This document shows positions 43,636-53,103 of a DNA stretch of 64,000 nt, one piece after another. Source of the DNA: a bacterium (GTDB taxonomy: Bacteria; Bacillota_A; Clostridia; Lachnospirales; Lachnospiraceae). Position 1 is the stretch's first letter. Every line of letters begins with the position of its first letter. The translations under genes and the position numbers were made by a program. Where the stretch lies: positions 12,011 through 76,010 of the forward strand of contig SFQZ01000006.1 of the NCBI GenBank assembly GCA_004562915.1, written 5' to 3'. The notes under the pieces were generated by a model. The model had not been told where the DNA came from and ran no database searches. It saw only the letters and a program-made list of their open reading frames with translations.

Positions 43636-45876
43636 ATGGCGATAAAATTTCATGAGAAAACAGGCGTTTTTCATATTTGGGGAGATGAGTTCAGTTATAT
43701 TTTCTGTATATTGAAAAATCAGCAGCCGGGTCAGCTGTATTATGGAAAAAGGCTGAGAGACAGAGAAGATTTTGACCGTATGCTGCTGTTGTCAAGAAGA
43801 GATATGGCACCATGTGTATTTGAGGGAAATTCTATTTTTTCCATGGATGATATCAAACAGGAATATCCGGTGTACGGTAATGGAGATCTTCGGTATATGG
43901 CCTGCGAAATTCAGAGTCCGGATGGCAGCAGAGCCAGTGATTTCAAATATGTTTCACATAGAATTTATGATGGGAAACCTGTTTTGAAAGGACTTCCCTG
44001 TACCTATGTGGAAAATGAGAAAGAGGCAGAGACTCTTGAAATTGTACTGACAGATTCCTTATTGGATACCGATATGATATTAAGTTATACCGTGTATGCA
44101 GAGTATCCGGCACTTGTGAGAAATGTCAGATTTGTATGCAGAAGTGAAAAAAATCTAAAGTTGGTAAAAGCAATGAGTATGAACCTGGATCTGGCGGACA
44201 GTGATTATGAGATGATGGATTTTGCCGGTGCATGGGGAAGAGAACGATATGTAAAAAAACAGAAGCTTCATGTGGGTATTCAGAGTATCTACAGTCTGCG
44301 CGGTCACAGCAGTCATCAGTTTAACCCGTTTCTTATGCTGAAACGTCCGGAGACAGTAGAAAATTCCGGTGAAGTGATCGGAGTCAGCCTGATCTACAGT
44401 GGTAATTTCCTGGGACAGGTTGAAGTAGATAATTATCATGTGACCAGACTTATGATGGGGATTCATCCGGAAGGTTTTGCGTGGAATCTGACAAATGGAA
44501 CAGAGTTCCAGACACCGGAAGCGGTGATGGTATACAGCAATCAGGGAATGAATTATATGAGCCAGGTGTTCCACAAACTGTATCGTACAAGACTGGCAAG
44601 AGGCTACTGGAGAGACAAAGCCAGACCGATCCTGGTAAATAACTGGGAAGCTACTTATATGGATTTTGATGAAGAAAAATTGCTGGCAATCGCGAAAACG
44701 GCAAAAGATCTTGGTGTGGAATTATTTGTATTGGATGATGGATGGTTCGGACATAGAGATGATGCGACCAGCTCTCTGGGAGACTGGTTTGCAGACCGGA
44801 GAAAGCTGCCGGATGGGATCGAAGGAATTGCAGATAAGATTACATCGCTCGGTATGCGGTTTGGTCTGTGGTTTGAGCCGGAGATGATCAGTATGGACAG
44901 TGAGCTTTATCGGGCACATCCGGATTATATGCTGAAAACACCGGGAAGAGTTCCTTGTCACGGAAGAAATCAGTTTGTTCTGGATTTTTCAAAACCGGAA
45001 GTTGTAGACTACATAGCGGAGAGTATGGAAAAAATCCTGGCAAGCGGAAAAGTATCATATGTGAAATGGGATATGAACCGAAGCATCACAGATGGTTATT
45101 CGCAGGGACGGGATCAGGAATTTCAGGGGGAAGTGCTGCACCGGCAAATTTTAGGCATATACAGTCTGTATCAGCGCCTGACAGACAAGTTCCCGGAAGT
45201 GTTGTTTGAATCCTGTGCCAGCGGAGGAGCAAGATTTGATCCGGGAATGCTTTACTATGCTCCCCAGGCCTGGACATCGGACGATACAGATGCTCTGGAA
45301 AGATTGAAGATTCAGTATGGAACGTCTTATTGTTATCCGATCTGTTCCATGGGAAGTCATGTTTCAGCGGTGCCGAACCACCAGGTGTTCAGGAATACAC
45401 CGATAAAAACCAGAGCGGATGTGGCATACTTTGGAACCTTTGGATATGAGCTGGATTTCAACAAACTTCCAAAGGAAGAACATGAGCAGATTAAAGAACA
45501 GATTACTTTTATGAAACAGCAGCAACAGTTGATTATGGAAGGAACCTTTTATCGTCTGCTCAGTCCTTTTGAGGGGACAGAGACGGCCTGGATGGTGGTT
45601 TCGCCGGATCGGAAAAAAGCGCTGGTGGGATACTACCGTATGCTGCAGCCTATGAATGAAGGATATCGCTGGCTGAAACTGGCTGGTCTGGATGCGGATG
45701 CAGAATACAGCATCAAGGATACGGAGTACTGTATGGCAGCAGATGCTTATACTTATTATGGGGATGAATTGATGGAAAAGGGATTTGATATCTCAGATAC
45801 AGGATTCGGACCCGTGACACCGGAGATTTATCAGGGAGATTATCAGTCCAGATTATTTATCGTAGAACAAATATAG
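43636..45876 (+). CDS. Alpha-galactosidase, GH36 family
   Basis: Releases terminal alpha-1,6-galactose from melibiose, raffinose and similar sugars. The 746 residues have the three-part GH36 group I structure: N-terminal beta-supersandwich, barrel and C-terminal beta domain. The nucleophile is Asp479 (YVKWDMNRSI) and the acid/base Asp549 (WTSDDTDALERL); ESCASGGARFDPG lies between. No secretion signal, so it works inside the cell. ATG 43636 is preferred over the in-frame GTG 43627 because AGGTG lies 7 bases upstream. Confidence 0.95.
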   Translation: MAIKFHEKTGVFHIWGDEFSYIFCILKNQQPGQLYYGKRLRDREDFDRMLLLSRRDMAPCVFEGNSIFSMDDIKQEYPVYGNGDLRYMACEIQSPDGSRASDFKYVSHRIYDGKPVLKGLPCTYVENEKEAETLEIVLTDSLLDTDMILSYTVYAEYPALVRNVRFVCRSEKNLKLVKAMSMNLDLADSDYEMMDFAGAWGRERYVKKQKLHVGIQSIYSLRGHSSHQFNPFLMLKRPETVENSGEVIGVSLIYSGNFLGQVEVDNYHVTRLMMGIHPEGFAWNLTNGTEFQTPEAVMVYSNQGMNYMSQVFHKLYRTRLARGYWRDKARPILVNNWEATYMDFDEEKLLAIAKTAKDLGVELFVLDDGWFGHRDDATSSLGDWFADRRKLPDGIEGIADKITSLGMRFGLWFEPEMISMDSELYRAHPDYMLKTPGRVPCHGRNQFVLDFSKPEVVDYIAESMEKILASGKVSYVKWDMNRSITDGYSQGRDQEFQGEVLHRQILGIYSLYQRLTDKFPEVLFESCASGGARFDPGMLYYAPQAWTSDDTDALERLKIQYGTSYCYPICSMGSHVSAVPNHQVFRNTPIKTRADVAYFGTFGYELDFNKLPKEEHEQIKEQITFMKQQQQLIMEGTFYRLLSPFEGTETAWMVVSPDRKKALVGYYRMLQPMNEGYRWLKLAGLDADAEYSIKDTEYCMAADAYTYYGDELMEKGFDISDTGFGPVTPEIYQGDYQSRLFIVEQI

Positions 45877-45911
45877 TTTTATTCGAATCATATGAGTAGT
45901 TTGTATTGCAT

Positions 45912-47063
45912 ATGATAAATCAAACCTTTCGGAGCAGTTTTGCAGTGAAGAATTCAAGTACTTCTAAGCCGCAATCTTTTTCAAAACGTCGTGACAGGAT
46001 CGATTTCACTCTTCTGGTATTGGTGGTGCTGCTTTTGATTATCGGTTTGCTGCTTTTATACAGTACCAGTACATATAACGGAAGGGTGAAGTTTCACGAT
46101 CCGGCTTATTATTTTAAAAAGCAGCTGTTTGCTACACTGTTAGGTCTGATGGCGTTGTATTTCGTTTCTCAGATGGATTACCATGTAATAGCCCGGTTTG
46201 CACTGCCGCTTTATCTGTGTTCTCTGGGGCTGTCCACGGCGGTTTTGTTTTTCGGACAGGAGTACAATGGTTCCAAACGGTGGCTGTCCCTTGGACCGCT
46301 GTCTTTTCAGCCGTCAGAATTTGCAAAGGTTGCAGTGGTAATTTTGCTTGCACATTTTATAAGTGATAGTAAAAAGAGAACGGACAGTCTCTGGTTTATG
46401 GTGAAAACCATGGGTGTTCTTCTGCCGATTGTGGGACTTGTAGGAACGAATAATTTAAGTACTGCCATAATTATTCTGGGGATTGGAGTCATTCTTATTT
46501 TCGTGGCCAATCCAAAGTACCTGCCATTTGTAGGGGTAGGAGCGGCAGGGATTGGATTTGTGGCTATTTTTCTCAGTATGGAAAGTTACCGTCTGGAGCG
46601 TCTTGCTATTTGGAGAGAACCGGAAAAATATGAAAAAGGATTTCAAACGATTCAGGGATTGTATGCGATTGGAAGCGGCGGCATTTTTGGAAAAGGACTG
46701 GGAAGCAGTCTGCAGAAATTAGGGTTTGTTCCTGAGGCTCAAAATGATATGATTTTTTCCATTATCTGTGAAGAGACAGGACTTGTGGGTGCTTCTCTGG
46801 TGATTTTGTTATTTGCCCTTCTGATCTGGCGCCTGATGGTAAATGCGATCCATGCCCCGGATCTTCTGGGAGAATTGATCTGTGCGGGTATTATGGGTCA
46901 TATGGCGATACAGGTAATATTAAATATAGCGGTGGTCACCAATACGATCCCCAATACGGGAATTACCCTTCCCTTTATCAGCTACGGAGGCACATCGGTA
47001 CTGTTTTTAATGAGTGAGATGGGTCTGGCTCTTTCTGTGAGTCGTTATAATCTTTTGGAATAA
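45912..47063 (+). CDS. ftsW: FtsW-type lipid II polymerase (SEDS family)
   Basis: Septal peptidoglycan glycosyltransferase that works with the class B PBP. About ten membrane segments follow a 35-residue cytoplasmic start; the signature PNTGITLPFISYGGTS near residue 350 and the catalytic region around GSKRWLSLGPLSFQPSEFAK are intact. ATG 45912 gives 383 residues; an in-frame TTG two codons earlier is possible, and the ribosome binding site is weak in either case. It restarts the dcw gene order after the 12-kb interruption. Confidence 0.93.
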   Translation: MINQTFRSSFAVKNSSTSKPQSFSKRRDRIDFTLLVLVVLLLIIGLLLLYSTSTYNGRVKFHDPAYYFKKQLFATLLGLMALYFVSQMDYHVIARFALPLYLCSLGLSTAVLFFGQEYNGSKRWLSLGPLSFQPSEFAKVAVVILLAHFISDSKKRTDSLWFMVKTMGVLLPIVGLVGTNNLSTAIIILGIGVILIFVANPKYLPFVGVGAAGIGFVAIFLSMESYRLERLAIWREPEKYEKGFQTIQGLYAIGSGGIFGKGLGSSLQKLGFVPEAQNDMIFSIICEETGLVGASLVILLFALLIWRLMVNAIHAPDLLGELICAGIMGHMAIQVILNIAVVTNTIPNTGITLPFISYGGTSVLFLMSEMGLALSVSRYNLLE

Positions 47064-47143
47064 CAGGATACTATAATCAAAACTGTAACCAAATTTCCAT
47101 GATTGCATAGAATAAGATAACAGGATTTGCGGGAGTTAAATCA

Positions 47144-48412
47144 GTGGGAGAAATTTGGATTGACGGAGAAATTCCTCTGTCCGGTCAGGTTCAGATACAG
47201 GGATCAAAGAATGCGGCTCTGCCTATGATGGCGGCCGCTCTTTTACATGATGGAGTTACTGTCCTGCACAGATGTCCCAGAATTGCCGATGTATATGCTA
47301 TGGAGAAGATACTGATTTCCCTGGGAGTAAAGACCAGTTGGGAACAGCACACGCTTACACTGGACTGCAGAAAAATAAAAGGCAGTGAGATTACGGGAGT
47401 ATATGCGGAAAGTATGCGTTCTTCTGTGATCTTAATGGGAAGTATGTTATCAAGAATGAAAAAAGTACGGATCGTATATCCGGGTGGATGTACCATCGGA
47501 AAACGACCGATTGATCTGCATCTGAAGGTGTTTCAGGCCATGGGAGTCAGAATCGAGGAAGACAATGGAGAATTGTTGGCATCCTGTGAAGCGAGAATGA
47601 AAGGGACGGATATTGAGTTCCCGTTTTCCAGTGTGGGTGCTACGGAAAACGGACTTTTAGCGGCAGTGAAAGCAAAGGGTATTACAAGACTTAAAAACTG
47701 TGCGGCGGAACCTGAAATATATCATTTGTGTCATTTCTTACAGGCCATGGGAGCAGAAATCAGAGGAATCGGTACCAGAGAGCTGGAAATCCGCGGAGTG
47801 CAGGCACTTAGAAATGTGGAATATACTGTTCCGGCAGACCGTATCGTAGCCGGAACTTACCTTTTTGCAGCTGCAGCAACCAGAGGAATCGTAGAACTTC
47901 TGGATGCACCTGTAGATGAAATGGGAGCTGTTCTGAGGATATATGAGAAAATGGGTGGACAATGGGAGAGCAACAGTGTTAAACTAAGAGCGGATGCCCG
48001 TAAAATACAGTATCCGATTTCACAGATTGAGACGGCGTGTTATCCTGGTTTTCCCACAGATATGCAGTCGATTCTGATGTCGGTACTTCTGACAGTAAAA
48101 GGAGAGAGTCGGATCACGGAGCGAATCTTTGAAGATCGGTATAAGATCGTACCGCAGTTGAAAAAAATGGGTGCTTATGTTTGTATAACAGGCAGAGATG
48201 CACTGATCAAAGGAAATGGAAAACTGAAAGGTGCCCGGTTGGAAGCAGAAGAGCTTCGGGGAGGAGCAGCTCTTATCGTAGCGGGATTAGCAGCAGAAGG
48301 CAGAACGATTATTCAAAATTCTTGTTTTATAGAGCGGGGATATGAAGATATTGGATATGATCTCTCATGTCTGGGAGGCAAAATTCAGATAAAGGAGCAG
48401 TTGAACAGATGA
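47144..48412 (+). CDS. murA: UDP-N-acetylglucosamine 1-carboxyvinyltransferase
   Basis: Transfers enolpyruvate from PEP to UDP-GlcNAc, the first committed step of peptidoglycan synthesis. Start is GTG 47144 with GGGAG 8 bases upstream. The catalytic Cys116 is in YPGGCTIGKRPIDLH, so the enzyme is of the fosfomycin-sensitive type. KNAALPMMAAALL marks the N-terminus, and ERIFEDRYK the C-terminal half. Length 422 residues. It takes the place that murG often has between ftsW and ftsQ. Confidence 0.96.
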   Translation: MGEIWIDGEIPLSGQVQIQGSKNAALPMMAAALLHDGVTVLHRCPRIADVYAMEKILISLGVKTSWEQHTLTLDCRKIKGSEITGVYAESMRSSVILMGSMLSRMKKVRIVYPGGCTIGKRPIDLHLKVFQAMGVRIEEDNGELLASCEARMKGTDIEFPFSSVGATENGLLAAVKAKGITRLKNCAAEPEIYHLCHFLQAMGAEIRGIGTRELEIRGVQALRNVEYTVPADRIVAGTYLFAAAATRGIVELLDAPVDEMGAVLRIYEKMGGQWESNSVKLRADARKIQYPISQIETACYPGFPTDMQSILMSVLLTVKGESRITERIFEDRYKIVPQLKKMGAYVCITGRDALIKGNGKLKGARLEAEELRGGAALIVAGLAAEGRTIIQNSCFIERGYEDIGYDLSCLGGKIQIKEQLNR

Positions 48413-49608
48413 AAAGATTTCATATGAGAATCCAGCTTACAAAAGCTGGTAAAAAGGCAGTGGCTTGTGCAGTGGCGGGTGCTGCGGTGCTGGCCCTGCT
48501 TTTATTTTTTGTTTTGTTTCGGGTTACAACAGTGGAAGTGGTGGGGAGTACCAGGTACACAGATAAACAGATCCGGGGATACGCGATGGATCATCCGCTG
48601 ACATCGAACACTTTGCTGGTGATTTTATTTAAAAGCCATATAGAGGCGGAGGATATTCCTTTCGTGGAATCCTTTGATCTGGAAAAACTGGATATGCATA
48701 CGATTCGAATTCATGTAAATGAAAAGAAAATTGTTGGATATGTGATTCAGGGAACGGACAAATTATATTTTGACAAAGACGGATTTGTGGTTGAAAAGGA
48801 ATCCATGACAGAAGAAGAAATTGCGCAGTTGGAGTCAGAAGCGGACGAGCTGGAAGAACTGAAAAAGCAGGCACTTCGGGAGGAAGCTCTTCAGAGAGCA
48901 AAAGAGGCGGAAGAAGCTCTTACAGGAAAAATCAGTTCAGAGGAAGATGATGAACAGGAAGAACAGGATGACGGGGAAACTGCAGGTGAAGATCAGAGAA
49001 CGGGGACGGAAGAAGATGCGCAGTCTCTTCAGGCAGAGGAAGTAGATCTCGGAAATGAAAGTGCTACAGAATTCCATGCAGCTGTTACGGATGTTCCCCG
49101 GGTAATCGGGCTGAATTCGGATAATATAACACTGGGGGAGAAAATTGAAACTGAAGATGACAGTGTATTTAATACAATTCTCGGCATTACACGGATTGTG
49201 GAAAAATATGGAATCCTTCCGGAAATTGTTTGTTTTGATGAAAACATGCAGATTACACTTGTATATCAACAGGGCAACATTCATTGTAAACTAGGAAAAG
49301 ATACTTTACTGGAAGAAAAAATTACCCGTGTGGCAGCAATTCTGCCAAAACTGGAAGGAATGACAGGTATCCTGCATCTGGAGGATTACATGACAGATAC
49401 AGTCAATATTATTTTTTCCAGGGAATCCTTGTATACACTGAAAAGTACCATTGCTGAAATCGCCGGAACATGGGAGTCACCGAAAGAAGATACAAAGGAT
49501 ACAGGTGATACTGCGAAAGAAGATATAAAAGATACAGGTGATACTGTGAATGAAGGTGTGGAAGCGGGAGAGACCCAAACTGTGCCGGAAGAAGGCGCGG
49601 AAGAGTGA
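48409..49608 (+). CDS. divIB: DivIB/FtsQ-like division protein with a large acidic insert
   Basis: Bitopic protein of 399 residues: basic cytoplasmic start, one membrane segment (VACAVAGAAVLALLLFFVLF, residues 18-37), a POTRA-like segment beginning VTTVEVVGSTRYT, and the beta domain. After FDKDGFVVEK (121-130) the beta domain is interrupted by about 90 residues of Glu/Asp-rich sequence before DVPRVIGL (228-235), where homologues continue almost directly. The C-terminus adds a repeat, KEDTKDTGDTA then KEDIKDTGDTV. The start ATG overlaps the murA stop codon (ATGA). Confidence 0.88.
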   Translation: MKRFHMRIQLTKAGKKAVACAVAGAAVLALLLFFVLFRVTTVEVVGSTRYTDKQIRGYAMDHPLTSNTLLVILFKSHIEAEDIPFVESFDLEKLDMHTIRIHVNEKKIVGYVIQGTDKLYFDKDGFVVEKESMTEEEIAQLESEADELEELKKQALREEALQRAKEAEEALTGKISSEEDDEQEEQDDGETAGEDQRTGTEEDAQSLQAEEVDLGNESATEFHAAVTDVPRVIGLNSDNITLGEKIETEDDSVFNTILGITRIVEKYGILPEIVCFDENMQITLVYQQGNIHCKLGKDTLLEEKITRVAAILPKLEGMTGILHLEDYMTDTVNIIFSRESLYTLKSTIAEIAGTWESPKEDTKDTGDTAKEDIKDTGDTVNEGVEAGETQTVPEEGAEE

Positions 49609-49656
49609 AATATCCGGGAAGGCTTATAAAAAAAGTGTGAATTTCGAAAAAAAGAG

Positions 49657-49685
49657 TTGATTAATTGGAAAAGAGATTATATTAT
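49657..49685 (+). promoter_or_regulatory. Promoter of ftsZ
   Basis: TTGATT (49657-49662), 17 bases, TATTAT (49680-49685). It gives ftsZ transcription independent of divIB. Confidence 0.65.
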
Positions 49686-49768
49686 ATATCTATATGTAAC
49701 TATACAGAATTAGGTAAAAGTACCCCGAGGGGAATAATAGATGCGTAAGCAAAGAAGGAGGAAGTACT

Positions 49769-50938
49769 TTGTTAGAAATTATGACAAATGAAGCGGAATC
49801 ATCTGCAAAGATTATAGTAATTGGTGTAGGTGGCGCTGGTAATAACGCAGTAAACCGCATGGTAGAAGAGACAATCGGCGGTGTGGAATTTGTAGGAGTG
49901 AATACTGATAAGCAGGCATTAACTCTGTGCAAGGCTCCAACCGTATTACAGATAGGCGAAAAACTGACAAAAGGACTGGGAGCAGGAGCAAAACCTGAGA
50001 TTGGTGAGAAAGCGGCAGAAGAAAGTACAGAAGAGATTCGTCAGCTGATGGAAGGTGCCGACATGGTATTCGTTACATGTGGTATGGGTGGCGGAACCGG
50101 TACCGGAGCAGCACCTATCGTTGCAGGCATCGCAAAAGAAATGGGTATTCTTACTGTAGGTGTTGTTACTAAACCTTTCCGTTTTGAAGCAAAAACCCGT
50201 ATGAGCAATGCTCTGATGGGTATTGATAAATTAAAAGACAATGTAGATACATTGATTGTTATTCCGAATGACAAACTTCTTGAGATCGTTGATCGTCGGA
50301 CAACGATGCCGGAAGCACTGAAGAAAGCTGACGAAGTACTGCAGCAGGCTGTTCAGGGTATCACAGACCTGATCAATATGCCGGCTCTGATCAATCTGGA
50401 CTTTGCAGATGTTCAGACTGTTATGAAAGATAAAGGTATCGCTCATATCGGTATTGGTGAGGCGAAAGGTGATGATAAAGCTCTGGAAGCCGTTCAGCAG
50501 GCAGTATCCAGTCCTCTTCTGGAAACTACGATTCAGGGTGCAAGCCATGTGATCATCAATATTTCCGGAGATATTTCTCTGATGGATGCCAACGACGCAG
50601 CAAGCTATGTTCAGAGTCTGGCAGGCGAGGACGCAAATATTATCTTTGGTGCGATGTATGATGATACTGCAGTGGACGCTGCTAAGATTACAGTTATCGC
50701 TACCGGTTTGAATGATGCAACTGCGAAACAGCCAAGTGTCAGCAAAGCATCCGCTGTAAAACCTTCCGCTCCGAAGGCTGAGACAACAGCAGCTTCTGCA
50801 GCTCCGGAAAGACCTACATTTTCTCAGGGTCTGACCATGCCTAGCTATCAGATGCCAAAAGCACCGACAAGTGCTCCGACAGCAAGTAATATTCCGAAGA
50901 AAGATATCCAGATTCCGGATTTCTTAAAGAGAAGATAA
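49769..50938 (+). CDS. ftsZ: Cell division protein FtsZ
   Basis: Tubulin-like GTPase that forms the division ring. The tubulin signature GGGTGTG spans residues 107-113, with VIGVGGAGNNAVNRM near the N-terminus. The flexible linker (about residues 320-375) is Ala/Pro/Ser-rich and the C-terminal peptide DIQIPDFLKRR binds FtsA/SepF-type anchors. The start is TTG 49769 with AAGGAGG 7 bases upstream; the alternative ATG at 49781 lacks a site. No ftsA is present, so SepF elsewhere is the likely anchor. Confidence 0.98.
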   Translation: MLEIMTNEAESSAKIIVIGVGGAGNNAVNRMVEETIGGVEFVGVNTDKQALTLCKAPTVLQIGEKLTKGLGAGAKPEIGEKAAEESTEEIRQLMEGADMVFVTCGMGGGTGTGAAPIVAGIAKEMGILTVGVVTKPFRFEAKTRMSNALMGIDKLKDNVDTLIVIPNDKLLEIVDRRTTMPEALKKADEVLQQAVQGITDLINMPALINLDFADVQTVMKDKGIAHIGIGEAKGDDKALEAVQQAVSSPLLETTIQGASHVIINISGDISLMDANDAASYVQSLAGEDANIIFGAMYDDTAVDAAKITVIATGLNDATAKQPSVSKASAVKPSAPKAETTAASAAPERPTFSQGLTMPSYQMPKAPTSAPTASNIPKKDIQIPDFLKRR

Positions 50939-50960
50939 TTGAAAGATGAGAATGCGCATA

Positions 50961-50995
50961 CAGGTGTCGTATCAACATACGGCACCTGATTTTTA
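50961..50995 (+). terminator. Rho-independent terminator after ftsZ
   Basis: CAGGTG-CGTAT pairs with ATACG-CACCTG (one internal mismatch), followed by ATTTTTAT. Confidence 0.8.
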
Positions 50996-51011
50996 TAAAA
51001 AGGAAGATTAT

Positions 51012-52112
51012 ATGAACGATCATGAATTATTAATGGTTTATGGGACAGATTATAAAGAGATGACGAAGAAGCTTTTGGAGGAAGCAAAGCTGGCAGAGAG
51101 GGTAGCAGGAAAAAACAGCCTGATCGGGATTAAACCGAATCTGGTATCTCCGTCAGAAGCTTCCTGGGGGGCGACTACACATCCTGAGGTTGTAGCTGGT
51201 ATCATTGAATATCTACAGCAAAAAGGATTTAAAAATTTGGTAATGCTGGAAGGTTCCTGGGTAGGTGACAGGACACAGGAAGCTTTTGAAGTATGTGGTT
51301 ATGACAAGATTTCCAGGGAATATCAGGTTCCTTTCTGGGATATGCAAAAAGATACTTCGTCTTTGCATGATTGTGGGGGGATGGAGCTGCGCATCTGTGA
51401 TAAGGTTGAAAAACTGGATTTCCTGATCAATGTTCCGGTAATGAAAGGACATTGTCAGACAAAAATCACCTGTGCATTAAAAAATATGAAAGGTTTGATA
51501 CCGAACACAGAGAAACGTCATTTTCATGCGATGGGACTTCACAAACCCATTGCCCATCTGGCTGTAGGAATTCATCAGGATTTTATTGTGGTGGACAATA
51601 TTTGTGGTGACTGGGATTTTGAGGATGGAGGTAATCCTGTAGTTATGAATCGGGTCATGGCAGGTGCAGATCCGGTTTTGATCGATTCCTGGGTGTGTCA
51701 TCAAATGGGATATAAAGTGGATGAAGTATCATATATCCGTATGGCAGAAAAACTGGGCGCCGGTTGTGCTGACTGGAAACAAGTACAGGTGAGGGAAATC
51801 AATCAGCCATCAGAAAAATTGGAGGTTTCCGGGAAACGAAAGATTGTGGAGCTGAAAGACGCAGTGGAAGAAGTGGAATCCTGTAGTGCCTGCTATGGAT
51901 ATTTAATTCCGGCTCTGGACAAATTAAGAGAAGAAGGGCTTTTGGACAGGCTGGATGTAAAAATTGCCATTGGTCAGGGATATCGGGGAAAAACCGGCAA
52001 ACTGGGTATTGGGCATTGTACAAAGGATTTTGTATGCCATGTGGAAGGATGTCCGCCTACAGAACAGCAGATTTATGAGTTTTTGAAAAAATATCTTCAG
52101 GAGGTAGATTGA
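51012..52112 (+). CDS. DUF362 domain-containing protein
   Basis: A 366-residue cytoplasmic protein of the DUF362 family, many members of which are found in anaerobes and some of which carry iron-sulfur clusters. Blocks seen are KPNLVSPSEASWGATTHPEV, VMKGHCQTKITCALKNMKG and IVVDNICGDWDFEDGG. No ferredoxin CxxCxxCxxxC motif is present, though CSACYG and several single Cys occur. The role is unknown. ATG 51012, preceded by AAAGGAAG, is preferred over an in-frame start inside the ftsZ terminator. It shares one base with the next gene, so the two are translationally coupled. Confidence 0.85.
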   Translation: MNDHELLMVYGTDYKEMTKKLLEEAKLAERVAGKNSLIGIKPNLVSPSEASWGATTHPEVVAGIIEYLQQKGFKNLVMLEGSWVGDRTQEAFEVCGYDKISREYQVPFWDMQKDTSSLHDCGGMELRICDKVEKLDFLINVPVMKGHCQTKITCALKNMKGLIPNTEKRHFHAMGLHKPIAHLAVGIHQDFIVVDNICGDWDFEDGGNPVVMNRVMAGADPVLIDSWVCHQMGYKVDEVSYIRMAEKLGAGCADWKQVQVREINQPSEKLEVSGKRKIVELKDAVEEVESCSACYGYLIPALDKLREEGLLDRLDVKIAIGQGYRGKTGKLGIGHCTKDFVCHVEGCPPTEQQIYEFLKKYLQEVD

Positions 52113-53098
52113 TGAGAATTTTATTTTATGATACCAAAAGTTACGATAAAGAATCATTTGAAAATAAGCGAAAAGAGTACCCGGACATTCAGATCGATTA
52201 TCTGAAATCTGAATTGGCTCCCAGCACAGCAAAGCTTGCAAAGGGATATGATGCGATTTGTGCTTTTGTGAGCAGTGATGTGGGAACGCAGACCATCGAG
52301 GCTCTACATGCATGTGGTGTGAAGCTGATCTTGATGCGCTGTGCCGGATTTAACAATGTAGATATTGACAAGGCGAAGGAATGTGGAATTAAGGTTCTGC
52401 GTGTGCCGGGATATTCTCCGGAAGCGGTAGCGGAGCATGCGATGGCATTGGCTCTGGCAGCAAACAGACGTATTCATAAAGCATATGTTCGCGTCAGAGA
52501 AAATGATTTCAGCCTTGGGGGAATGCTTGGGTTTAATTTTTATCAGAAAACAGCCGGCATTGTGGGAACAGGAAAGATCGGTGCGGCCATGGCAAGAATA
52601 TGTCATGGGTTTGGAATGAAAGTAATCGCTTATGATCTGTATCAGAATCCATCATTGGATTTTGTAACGTATGTATCGCTGGATGAATTGTTGGCTCAGA
52701 GTGATCTGATTTCCCTGCATTGCCCGTTGATGGATGAGACGTATCATCTGATCAACAAAGAAACGATTCAAAAAATGAAGGATGGGGTCATTCTTGTAAA
52801 TACTTCCAGAGGTGGTCTTGTAAAAACGGACGATCTTATTGAGGGAATACGTGCAAGAAAATTTTTTGCAGTTGGTCTTGATGTATATGAGGAGGAGAAG
52901 AAAAATGTATTTGAGGATCGTTCTGACGATATCATGGAATCTTCGGTAACAGCCCGCCTTCTTTCATTTCCCAATGTAATGATCACCTCTCATCAGGGAT
53001 TCTTTACCCAGGAGGCGTTGGAAGCCATCAGTGAGACCACCTTGAATAATGCGGTAGCTTTTGAAAAAGGAGAGAGAACAGGAAACGAAGTGGAATAA
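52112..53098 (+). CDS. D-2-hydroxyacid dehydrogenase (D-lactate dehydrogenase type)
   Basis: NAD-dependent reduction of a 2-oxoacid, most likely pyruvate to D-lactate. The NAD-binding motif GTGKIG is near residue 155, and the catalytic Arg, Glu and His lie in NTSRGGLV, DVYEEE and TSHQGFFT. The N-terminal half and the 328-residue length match LdhA of Escherichia and many Firmicutes. The ATG overlaps the DUF362 stop codon (TGATG), and AGGAGG is 7 bases upstream. Confidence 0.92.
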   Translation: MRILFYDTKSYDKESFENKRKEYPDIQIDYLKSELAPSTAKLAKGYDAICAFVSSDVGTQTIEALHACGVKLILMRCAGFNNVDIDKAKECGIKVLRVPGYSPEAVAEHAMALALAANRRIHKAYVRVRENDFSLGGMLGFNFYQKTAGIVGTGKIGAAMARICHGFGMKVIAYDLYQNPSLDFVTYVSLDELLAQSDLISLHCPLMDETYHLINKETIQKMKDGVILVNTSRGGLVKTDDLIEGIRARKFFAVGLDVYEEEKKNVFEDRSDDIMESSVTARLLSFPNVMITSHQGFFTQEALEAISETTLNNAVAFEKGERTGNEVE

Positions 53099-53103
53099 TA
53101 CTT

